DNA of 64,000 nucleotides, taken from positions 1 to 64,000 of the forward strand of contig JAFGEO010000062.1 in assembly GCA_016931575.1 (NCBI GenBank), written 5' to 3'. Of this stretch, positions 1-7,925 are shown piece after piece (within the stretch, counting starts at the first letter, position 1; each line of letters starts with the position of its first letter). The notes beneath the pieces are model-generated. The model searched no databases and was not told the DNA's origin. It saw only the letters and a program-made list of their open reading frames with translations. Origin of the DNA: Bacteroidales bacterium (GTDB lineage Bacteria; Bacteroidota; Bacteroidia; Bacteroidales; UBA10428). The translations under genes and the position numbers were made by a program.

Positions 1-1857
1 ATAGGGCATGTCGAGTCTTCCCCAGTGTGCAGCTGCACCATATGTGGTACTCGTGCCGATCATAAGAGCGGCATACTCACCCATAAGATTATCGGTTCTT
101 TTGGACCAGGATACAACGGTTTCTGCCAGCGTGATTTTTTTATTGTAAACCCAGGCCGAAATAGTAAAAGCAGAGTTCCAGCTAAGGCTCAGCGGGGCTT
201 CTTCGCTAAGGACGAAGTAGTCGCTGCCATCCAGGTTAATGGATTTTACCTTATAGATGGTGTCGACCACCGGATTTCCATGGATAGTGAATGCACCGTT
301 TAAGGATCCGGCATTTGCAGGGTCATCTTCAATTTCTCCGGCCAAAAGCAAACTGGCATCCAGCTCCACCAACAGGCTTTTTGAACTGGCCGTGCCCGGA
401 CCATCATCGGATGTTACTGGTGTTAATGAAGGAAGCTCAAATAGTTCGCTGTACACCTTCACATTCCAGATTGCGGCAAACATGCCGGTTTTCTGGGTAC
501 CCGAAACGGTGATCCTCAGGTAGCGGGCAGTGACATCACCATCGTCGATCATTGGGCTGCCGCTCTCCCGGTTGTCCGACCTGTCGGCGAAAACTTCCCA
601 GCTGGCGCTGTCTGAGGAGTACTCGATGGTATACTGGTAGTAGTAAAATGCATATTCGAACTGTGTCATCACACGTTTGATGTTGATATCGGATCCAAGG
701 TCGATGACCAGGGAATGTGGCATATCGTTATCTCCTGCGCGCCAAATGGTTCCGTTATTGTTATCCACGACACAGGAAGGATAGTAGACATAGTCATTTA
801 CACCATCTTCCAGGTGATAATATGATGTAGCAGATGCGGCAGCTCCATGGGCGTGGTCTGTGGCTGTTATCTGGTTTGGGCCCAGGTAACCGATCCCGGC
901 ATGGCTTGGTGCGACTTTCCGTATGGTGCTGTCATTTTCAAAGATCAGGCTGTCAACACAAAGCTGGCGGAATTCACCACCCGTGCTGTGCGGATTGTCA
1001 TGACGGTGATAGACAATGTAGTAGTCGTCTACTTCTTTCAGTACGGAATGGTGCCCGGGACCGTCGACACTTCCGTCGGCATTTGTCTCCAGGATCGGAT
1101 TATTCTCGCCAAAAGTAAAAGGTCCGACAGGACTGTCACTGTATGCGTATTGTACCCGGTAGCTGCTTGCCTGGCAGTCCCCTGATGAATACATCATAAT
1201 GTATTTATCATTTTTCTTCAGCATGTAGGGAGCTTCGAAAATTTCGGGCAGCTGGCTGTTCGCGATGTTGCCGCTCTCAAGGATGGTAACCATATCGTTG
1301 GTGTCCACCCTTGCCCATGCCAGACCGGCAAAGCTGCTGATCCAGGTGCCATAGTAGACATAAAGCGATCCGTCGTCATCCAGGAAGTAATGCTGGTCAA
1401 GAGCGGGAACGCCTCCAATGGTATTTGGGGTAAAAAGGGCATTGCCGGAATTGATCGCTGTCCAGGGTCCCAAGGGACTGTCAGACTCATAGCCATAGAC
1501 GTTGCAGCCAGCCTCGCAGTTTCCGTGGAAATAGTAGTATTTGTTGTTCACGAAAAGCACATCCGGGGCCCAGATATTGGTCAGGCTGGTCGGAATGTCA
1601 ATCTCCTGGTTATACCAATTCACAAAATCCTTGCTTTGCCAGATCTGTGGCTCTCCTGAAGCCAGGCGCACACCGTCCCCTGTTGCATAGATGTAATACG
1701 TATCATCAACTTTTAATATGGTGGGGTCGGCAAAATAGCCCGGGGTCAGCGGGTTGCCATTATTCTGATCCAGGTATGAAGGCTCCTGTGACAGAGCCGG
1801 AAAAAGCGTGCCTGTCAGCAGGGTAATCAGTAACAGGTATAACTTGCTTCGTTGCAT
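1..1857 (-). CDS. Secreted glycoside hydrolase family 43 protein with discoidin and LamG-like domains (3' end outside window)
   Basis: The reading frame is open from the ATG at 1857 to the left edge (619 codons, no stop), so the C-terminus is missing. A signal peptide ends near residue 23 (LFPALSQ). A five-bladed GH43 fold follows: Asp44 in YFADPT is the expected general base, Asp99 in WAPDV the pKa modulator and Glu208 in FEAPYM the general acid, so the catalytic triad is intact. Residues about 355-470 look like an F5/8-type C (discoidin/CBM32-like) domain, and about 490-619 like the start of a LamG/concanavalin-type domain. GH43 enzymes are mostly alpha-L-arabinofuranosidases, arabinanases or xylosidases; I cannot fix the specificity. 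It diverges from the hydroxyproline dehydratase operon and sits near two beta-L-arabinofuranosidases, so arabinose-containing plant glycans are a plausible substrate. A T9SS tail could lie beyond the edge. Confidence 0.88.
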   Translation of the reverse strand, partial: MQRSKLYLLLITLLTGTLFPALSQEPSYLDQNNGNPLTPGYFADPTILKVDDTYYIYATGDGVRLASGEPQIWQSKDFVNWYNQEIDIPTSLTNIWAPDVLFVNNKYYYFHGNCEAGCNVYGYESDSPLGPWTAINSGNALFTPNTIGGVPALDQHYFLDDDGSLYVYYGTWISSFAGLAWARVDTNDMVTILESGNIANSQLPEIFEAPYMLKKNDKYIMMYSSGDCQASSYRVQYAYSDSPVGPFTFGENNPILETNADGSVDGPGHHSVLKEVDDYYIVYHRHDNPHSTGGEFRQLCVDSLIFENDSTIRKVAPSHAGIGYLGPNQITATDHAHGAAASATSYYHLEDGVNDYVYYPSCVVDNNNGTIWRAGDNDMPHSLVIDLGSDINIKRVMTQFEYAFYYYQYTIEYSSDSASWEVFADRSDNRESGSPMIDDGDVTARYLRITVSGTQKTGMFAAIWNVKVYSELFELPSLTPVTSDDGPGTASSKSLLVELDASLLLAGEIEDDPANAGSLNGAFTIHGNPVVDTIYKVKSINLDGSDYFVLSEEAPLSLSWNSAFTISAWVYNKKITLAETVVSWSKRTDNLMGEYAALMIGTSTTYGAAAHWGRLDMPY

Positions 1858-2273
1858 GGTAATTTTAAATTTATCGTTTATTGGATACTACAATAATACA
1901 AGTACTACACTTAAGGAATGACCATATACCTGCCATTAACTGGTAACCAATATTCACAACTTGTAAATTCAGGTCATTTTTTTGTAATCAGCAGTCAGGT
2001 AAATCAGGTGATTTAACTTAAAATCCAGAAAGTCAATGTTATAATGAATTTTACGTGAGTTTCAATCTTCGTCAAATTTTGAGTTAAATGTTTGCTTATG
2101 AGCGGTCCTGATAATAATTTTACGCTCAATTACTGGATGTCATGAAGATTAACTCCCGCAACATCAATTTTCTGCACCACGATGGGAAAGGGCTTTACGA
2201 GTGCTGGATATTTTAGCCTGCCTGACACCTTTCTTCCGCGTATTTTTTACTAATCAACATTTTTTTTCTTCCT
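1858..2273. promoter_or_regulatory. Divergent intergenic region between GH43 and hypD activase genes
   Basis: This gap holds the promoters of two divergent genes. It contains a near-perfect direct repeat, ATAATGAATTTTACG at 2041-2055 and ATAATAATTTTACG at 2111-2124 (one base indel, 70 bases apart), which could be paired regulator sites. I found no clear -33/-7 pair. A 24-codon frame (2142-2216) is too short to support as a gene. Confidence 0.4.
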
Positions 2274-3062
2274 ATGCAGGGAATTGTTTTTGATATAAAG
2301 CGATTTGCAGTACATGATGGTCCGGGCATACGCACAACCATCTTTCTGAAAGGCTGCCCGCTAAGTTGCTGGTGGTGCCATAATCCCGAGGGGATCTTCC
2401 CGGAAATTCAATATTGCACAAAGACTGTACGACTGGGAGAAAAGACTTTCCACGAAGCGGAGCAGGTAGGGAAGGAATACGATTTAAGACAAGTGTTAAG
2501 CGAAATTGAGAAAGAGGCATTATTTCATGAGGAATCCGGAGGAGGGGTCACCCTCTCGGGAGGGGAACCCATGATGCAGTTTGAATTTGTCCTGGAACTC
2601 CTGCAAGAACTCCGCAGCAGGGAGATTCATACCTGCCTCGACACCTCAGGGTATTTTACCCTGGAGAAGCTGCAGCAGGTAATGCCCCTGGTGAACCTGT
2701 TTCTTTTCGACCTGAAACTGCTGGATGATCAGAAACATTTAAACTATACCGGGGTTTCAAACCGGCGTATTCTTCAGAACCTGGAAACCCTGATCCAAAG
2801 CAGGTGCCCGGTGATCATCCGGTATCCCCTGATTCCCGGGATAAACAACGGGGAGAAGGACCTGGAGGCATTGCATGCCCGACTGGATAACCGGGTTAAG
2901 GAGATTCATTTTTTGCCATTTCATGCGATTTCGGTTGGGAAATGGAGCCGTATTGGACTGGAATACAAATTAAAAGGATTAAAACCACAGCCTGAAAGCA
3001 GTGTTACCGATATCAGGGATAAATTCACGCAATTAGGGTATAAGGTAAGTATTGGAGGATAG
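2274..3062 (+). CDS. Glycyl radical enzyme activating enzyme (radical SAM), hypD activase
   Basis: A radical SAM activase that would use a [4Fe-4S] cluster and S-adenosylmethionine to place the glycyl radical on the dehydratase encoded 16 bases downstream. The cluster-binding CxxxCxxC motif is Cys28, Cys32 and Cys35 (GCPLSCWWC). The SAM-binding glycine motif is SGGEP, following the ESGGG stretch typical of this family. The protein has 262 residues, against about 300 for most dehydratase activases. The cysteine-rich ferredoxin-like insert that usually follows the CxxxCxxC motif is absent: only Cys48 lies between the motif and SGGEP. In this respect it resembles pyruvate formate-lyase activase, although the rest of the sequence is of the dehydratase-activase kind. 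The gene order, activase first, and the close spacing indicate one operon with hypD. Confidence 0.93.
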   Translation: MQGIVFDIKRFAVHDGPGIRTTIFLKGCPLSCWWCHNPEGIFPEIQYCTKTVRLGEKTFHEAEQVGKEYDLRQVLSEIEKEALFHEESGGGVTLSGGEPMMQFEFVLELLQELRSREIHTCLDTSGYFTLEKLQQVMPLVNLFLFDLKLLDDQKHLNYTGVSNRRILQNLETLIQSRCPVIIRYPLIPGINNGEKDLEALHARLDNRVKEIHFLPFHAISVGKWSRIGLEYKLKGLKPQPESSVTDIRDKFTQLGYKVSIGG

Positions 3063-3078
3063 TATAAAATAAGGTATT

Positions 3079-5442
3079 ATGAACGAACGAGTAAAAAAAT
3101 TAAGGGAACAAAGTCTCAATGCCGTGAATAAGATTAGTGTGGAACGTGCTTTGCTTGTCACAGAATTTTATCGTTCCATTGAGGGAAAAGAATTGCCTGT
3201 GCCTGTACAGAGGGCCAGGTGCCTGTACCATATTCTGGATAAAAAAAATATATGCATAAATCCCGGGGAACTGATTGTCGGTGAAAGGGGTCCCGCCCCC
3301 AAGGCTACGCCAACCTATCCGGAAATTAGTCTCCATTCACTCGAGGACCTGCGTATCCTCAACAGCCGGCAGAAGGTATCCTTTAAAGTTGACAAGGATA
3401 CGACCGATGCCTATGTAAAAACCATCATCCCCTTCTGGAAAGGGAAAAGCAACCGGGATATCATCATGCGGCTGCTGCCGCAACACTGGCACGATGCCTA
3501 TGATGCCGGGATTTTCACCGAATTTCAGGAGCAAAGGGCCCCGGGACATTCCGTATGCGGAAATAAGATCTACCGCCTGGGAATGCTGGACATCATTGAG
3601 CAGATCAAAGCACAGACAGCCATCCTGAAATCCGAGACTGAATCCGTGACCGACTCACAGCTGGCAGAGCTCGAAGCTATGAAAATTGCCGCTGAAGCGA
3701 TCATTCGCTTTGCTCAGCGCCATGCATCCTGCCTGAAGGAACTTGCCAAAGCAGAAAAGGACCAGGACCGCAAAAATGAGCTGCTGAAAATGGCCGATGT
3801 ATGCCAAAAGGTACCCGCTCATGCCCCCGAAAATTTCCATGAAGCACTCCAGTACTACTGGTTTGTACACCTCGGTGTGATTACGGAGCTGAACCCCTGG
3901 GATTCCTACAACCCGGGCCGGCTCGATCAGCATTTGTATCCCTTCTACAAAAAGGGTTTGGAGGCCGGCTCGCTAACCAAAGAAGGGGCAGTAGAGCTCC
4001 TGCAGTGCTTCTGGGTTAAGTTCAACAATCACCCTGCTCCTCCGAAGGTAGGTGTGACAGCCCTTGAAAGTAACACCTATACGGATTTTGCCCTGATCAA
4101 CCTCGGCGGGCTTACTGAAAACGGCAGGGATGCGGTAAACGAATTAACCTACATCATTCTCGACGTCATCGAGGAGATGAGGCTGCTGCAACCCAGCTCC
4201 ATGGTACAGGTGAGCAAACAAAATCCCGATGCCTTCGTGAAAAGGGCACTGAAAATTATTAAAACCGGTTTCGGTCAGCCCTCCATCTTCAATACCGATG
4301 CCATCATTCAGGAGCTCCTGCGACAGGGAAAATCCATTCAGGATGCCCGTAACGGCGGTGCCAGCGGTTGTGTGGAGACCGGTGCCTTCGGGACGGAGAG
4401 TTACATCCTGACCGGTTATTTCAACCTGACAAAGATCTTTGAACTCACCCTTCACAACGGTTTCGATGTGCGCACCGGGAAGCAGGTCGGACTAAATACA
4501 GGGAAGGTTAAAGAATTTAATGATTTTTCCACCCTCATGGAAGCTTTCGAAAAGCAGGTCAGGTATTTCGCCGGGATCAAAATTGAAGGGAACCTGATCA
4601 TCGAAAAACAGTTTGCCCATAACATGCCCGTACCCTTCCTCTCACTGCTCGTTGATGATTGCATTGGCAATGCCTGCGACTACAATGCCGGAGGTGCCCG
4701 TTACAATACCAGCTACATTCAGGGTGTAGGGCTGGGTACCCTGACCGATTGTCTGACAGCCGTAAAGTACCACATCTATGATAAGAAGAAGCTGGGCTGG
4801 GAGAACCTGTGCTATGCACTGTCAGAGAACTTCGTGGATTTTGAAGACTTACGAAAGGACCTGATCTACAACACTCCAAAGTACGGAAACGATGACGATT
4901 ATGCAGATGACCAGGCTGTGCAGATCTTTGAGATCTTCAGTAAAGCGGTAGAAGGCATTCCTACCTATCGCGGGGGGACCTTCAGGATTAATATGCTGCC
5001 CACTACTTCACATGTTTATTTTGGCAGTGTTACCGGTGCTACTCCTGATGGGCGACTGGAAGGACAGCCCCTGTCCGAAGGGATCTCACCGGTACAGGGA
5101 GCCGACAGGCAAGGACCTTCGGCAGTGATTAAGTCGGCATCCAAATTTGACCATATCCGTACCGGGGGAACCCTCCTGAACCAGAAGTTCACCCCGGCAT
5201 TCTTTTCTTCGGAAGAGGCACTGGGCAAGCTCTGTTCGCTGGTTCGTACCTATTTCCGAATGGATGGGCACCATATCCAGTTCAACGTGGTTTCGGCAGA
5301 TACCCTCCGAAAAGCTCAGAAGAACCCGGAATTGTACAGCGATCTCATCGTCAGGGTGGCGGGCTATTCCGATTACTTCAACGACCTGGGAGAAGACCTG
5401 CAGAATGAAATTATCAAACGTACCGAGCACGAATCAATTTAA
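3079..5442 (+). CDS. hypD: Glycyl radical enzyme, probable trans-4-hydroxy-L-proline dehydratase
   Basis: A 787-residue glycyl radical enzyme that probably dehydrates trans-4-hydroxy-L-proline to 1-pyrroline-5-carboxylate under anaerobic conditions. The thiyl cysteine and partner glutamate are Cys431 and Glu433 in SGCVETGAFG; the glycyl radical site is Gly762 in RVAGYSDYF near the C-terminus. As I recall the Clostridioides difficile HypD structure (789 residues), its key residues are His160, Asp278, Ser334, Asp339, Phe340, Cys434, Glu436, Tyr450, Thr645 and Gly765. Here the same residues occur at 157, 275, 331, 336, 337, 431, 433, 447, 642 and 762, a constant offset of three. That argues against choline lyase, glycerol dehydratase or pyruvate formate-lyase. 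No proC gene for the next step, reduction to proline, lies nearby. The gene ends 54 bases from a convergent GH127 gene. Confidence 0.9.
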   Translation: MNERVKKLREQSLNAVNKISVERALLVTEFYRSIEGKELPVPVQRARCLYHILDKKNICINPGELIVGERGPAPKATPTYPEISLHSLEDLRILNSRQKVSFKVDKDTTDAYVKTIIPFWKGKSNRDIIMRLLPQHWHDAYDAGIFTEFQEQRAPGHSVCGNKIYRLGMLDIIEQIKAQTAILKSETESVTDSQLAELEAMKIAAEAIIRFAQRHASCLKELAKAEKDQDRKNELLKMADVCQKVPAHAPENFHEALQYYWFVHLGVITELNPWDSYNPGRLDQHLYPFYKKGLEAGSLTKEGAVELLQCFWVKFNNHPAPPKVGVTALESNTYTDFALINLGGLTENGRDAVNELTYIILDVIEEMRLLQPSSMVQVSKQNPDAFVKRALKIIKTGFGQPSIFNTDAIIQELLRQGKSIQDARNGGASGCVETGAFGTESYILTGYFNLTKIFELTLHNGFDVRTGKQVGLNTGKVKEFNDFSTLMEAFEKQVRYFAGIKIEGNLIIEKQFAHNMPVPFLSLLVDDCIGNACDYNAGGARYNTSYIQGVGLGTLTDCLTAVKYHIYDKKKLGWENLCYALSENFVDFEDLRKDLIYNTPKYGNDDDYADDQAVQIFEIFSKAVEGIPTYRGGTFRINMLPTTSHVYFGSVTGATPDGRLEGQPLSEGISPVQGADRQGPSAVIKSASKFDHIRTGGTLLNQKFTPAFFSSEEALGKLCSLVRTYFRMDGHHIQFNVVSADTLRKAQKNPELYSDLIVRVAGYSDYFNDLGEDLQNEIIKRTEHESI

Positions 5443-5496
5443 CATGTATGCCATGAGATTCCAGACATTTCTCATCCCGGGAAAACCCTTACCGCT

Positions 5497-7914
5497 CTAT
5501 TTCACCACCCACTCATGAATGCCGGATGCAAATTCTTTTGGCATGGTAACCAGCAGGCGAAGTGCTGTGGTTTCTACCGGCTCAAATTCAATGCTGTCCC
5601 ACTTATCTTTGCTGACGGGATAAGCAGCAGTTGCTTTTACGGGGATCCACTTATCCCCCGACTTATACTGAACCTCCCAGCTGGCAGGGATCCTGCAGCC
5701 TCCAAACGGCGCATCGTCATACCAGTATACCTCGCAGGAAGAGACGGTCGCTTTCTCTGCAAAATCGTACTGGATCCATTCTGTCGTATCCTTTTCAGGC
5801 CACCAGTGAAGGAAGGGCCAGGTATGGTCCCCGGATTCTGAAGGCATCAACTGGTCGTTAATAGAAGCCAGCATCCGTGAGGGGTGGCCTGCACTTACTG
5901 TGCTTGTACTGGCTATGGTTGGTAAAGGCAATGGCCGGATGTTTTTTTCGTTTATGGGCATCCAGACCATCATCTCTCCCGGACCCCGGTTGTTCCAGGA
6001 GTAGTAGGGTATCAGGCTGATATTTTGTTCTTCGCCGTATTTTACGCCACCCTCTTCGGTGCTTTGGGCAGCTTTGGCCTTTCCGTTCAGTACCACAACG
6101 CCGTTCAGGAAGTCAGGTTTGAATTCAGGAGTGAAATCCTGGTTTTCATCAACGATGAGACAGAGGGCATAGCCGTCTTTTGCCTCAGGCCATTCCATGG
6201 TGTATACCAGCGGGCCGCGCTGCAGGGCCATCTTGTTCAGATCGTCTTTCACCTTTTCATTGGCAATGATCTCCCTGGGTTCAATGGGAAATTCGATTCG
6301 AACAACATCGCCCTTTTTCCATTTCCTTGCGATCACAGCGTAGCCTTTTTCCGTTACAATTTCCCGTTCTACGTCGTTTACGTAAAGTCTAACATTCTTT
6401 TCCAGCTTGTTTTTGAAATGATAGAGGTCGCCAGGGAGGACTTCTTCTTCCGCCCATCCAGGTATGCGAAGTTTCAGGGTAAATACTGATTTTTTCTCAG
6501 GATTCACACCGATCTCAACATTTCCCTTCCAGGGATACCCGGTTTTTTGTCTGATCTCAACCGGGTTACCGTCAAATTCGAAGTTAGCTGTGTTCGACAG
6601 GTACAGGTTCACATAAACCGCATCATCTGATGTGGCATAGATATAACCGGGTACCGAAGGGAGGGTCCTTGCGAGGTTGGGAGGGCAGCATGCGGTATTG
6701 TCCCATCCGAAACGCTGGTGCTGTCCGATGGACTCCAGGACATTCGGATAGAAGAAACGGTCTCCCGAAAGCGATACTCCCGACAGGAATGCATTATAGA
6801 GCGTGCGCTCCAGTACGTTGTAGTATTTTGCATCCCCTGTGGAAAGGAACATCCTGTAGTTCCACATGATGTTACCGACTGATGCGCATGTTTCGCAGTA
6901 AGCCCGCATGTTAGGCAGGATATAGGGAGGATCGAAACCTTCGTTTCCACCCCCGGATCCAATCCCCCCGGTGACATACATCTTCTTGGTTACCAGATCC
7001 TCCCAGATGGCAGTAAGTGCATGTAAGTAGGAAGTGTCGGCGTATAGTTTTGCGATATCGGCCATGCCGGAATACATATAGGTTGCACGTACGGCATGTC
7101 CGACGGGTTCACGCTGGTCGACAACCTTCTCGTGTGCCTGGCTGTATTCTTCACCTCCTGGTCCCCTGATATCCAGGAAAAATTTTGCCAGGTCACGGTA
7201 TTCTTTCTTTCCGGTTGCTTCGTACATCCGTACGAGCCCCATTTCAACCACCTGGTGACCGGGAGCGATCTCCAGTTTACCGGGTCCCAGATCTTTCACC
7301 AGCAGGTCGGCAGTCTTGATGGCCAGGTCGAGCATGGTGCGTTTTCCGGTGGCAGCGTAGTGTGCCGTTGCGGCTTCAAAAAAGTGGCCACAGTTGTATA
7401 ATTCATGACTGCCGGCGTACCCCTTGGCCGCACCGGTCCATCGGGTAGAATCGGCCCATGGGTGAGGATGTTCCGGATCAATGGTACGGGTAGTATAAAT
7501 ATACCCGTCGGGTTCCTGCGCCAGGCTGATATAATGGATCAGTGTGTCGAGGCGGGCCTCCAGGAGGGGGTCCGGATTGGATAACAGGGAATAGCTTGCA
7601 GCTTCAATCAGTTTGTAAACATCCGTATCATTAAACGGATAGTTGGTCTGCATCTTTCCTTCCATGAGGCCTCCGGCAATTTTGAAATTATTTACGGCCC
7701 CGGATTCATAGATCTTTTTAATGGCTATGGGTATGGTGACCTCATAGTTCTGCTGGATTTTCGGTGCCCAGAATTCATCGGTAACTTTCACCTTCGTGAA
7801 GGGAACCCCTTCAATAAGTGATTGGGCATTTATCTCTCCTGCAGAGAAAGTTGTTATAAAGAAAAAGGCTGCAATCAAGGGTATGAGCCCGTACTTGTTT
7901 TGTTTATTCTTCAT
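5497..7914 (-). CDS. GH127-type (DUF1680) beta-L-arabinofuranosidase with C-terminal discoidin-like domain
   Basis: An 805-residue exported enzyme with a signal peptide ending near residue 30 (GEINAQ). The DUF1680 catalytic domain spans about residues 32-640. Its zinc site is Glu341 and Cys343 in YCETC, plus Cys409 and Cys410 in ACCPPN. This matches Glu338, Cys340, Cys417 (nucleophile) and Cys418 in Bifidobacterium longum HypBA1, as I recall it. A glutamate in NEGFDPP is placed where the acid/base residue is expected. Residues about 670-805 resemble an F5/8 discoidin-like sugar-binding domain, absent from the neighbouring paralogue. HypBA1 removes beta-1,2-linked L-arabinofuranose from hydroxyproline-linked oligosaccharides. 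GH146 and some RG-II enzymes share the fold and CC motif, so the linkage is unproven. It starts 11 bases after the upstream GH127 gene and is surely co-transcribed with it. Confidence 0.92.
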   Translation of the reverse strand: MKNKQNKYGLIPLIAAFFFITTFSAGEINAQSLIEGVPFTKVKVTDEFWAPKIQQNYEVTIPIAIKKIYESGAVNNFKIAGGLMEGKMQTNYPFNDTDVYKLIEAASYSLLSNPDPLLEARLDTLIHYISLAQEPDGYIYTTRTIDPEHPHPWADSTRWTGAAKGYAGSHELYNCGHFFEAATAHYAATGKRTMLDLAIKTADLLVKDLGPGKLEIAPGHQVVEMGLVRMYEATGKKEYRDLAKFFLDIRGPGGEEYSQAHEKVVDQREPVGHAVRATYMYSGMADIAKLYADTSYLHALTAIWEDLVTKKMYVTGGIGSGGGNEGFDPPYILPNMRAYCETCASVGNIMWNYRMFLSTGDAKYYNVLERTLYNAFLSGVSLSGDRFFYPNVLESIGQHQRFGWDNTACCPPNLARTLPSVPGYIYATSDDAVYVNLYLSNTANFEFDGNPVEIRQKTGYPWKGNVEIGVNPEKKSVFTLKLRIPGWAEEEVLPGDLYHFKNKLEKNVRLYVNDVEREIVTEKGYAVIARKWKKGDVVRIEFPIEPREIIANEKVKDDLNKMALQRGPLVYTMEWPEAKDGYALCLIVDENQDFTPEFKPDFLNGVVVLNGKAKAAQSTEEGGVKYGEEQNISLIPYYSWNNRGPGEMMVWMPINEKNIRPLPLPTIASTSTVSAGHPSRMLASINDQLMPSESGDHTWPFLHWWPEKDTTEWIQYDFAEKATVSSCEVYWYDDAPFGGCRIPASWEVQYKSGDKWIPVKATAAYPVSKDKWDSIEFEPVETTALRLLVTMPKEFASGIHEWVVK

Positions 7915-7925
7915 GATTGTTTGAA

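Noticed and set aside
2142-2216. 24-residue open frame before the activase gene
   Set aside because: Too short, without a supported start signal, family match or leader-peptide features.
3079-5442. Reading the glycyl radical enzyme as pyruvate formate-lyase or choline trimethylamine-lyase
   Set aside because: A lone catalytic Cys in GCVETG and the recalled HypD pocket residues (Ser331, Asp336, Phe337, Tyr447, Thr642) fit HypD; pyruvate formate-lyase has two adjacent cysteines.
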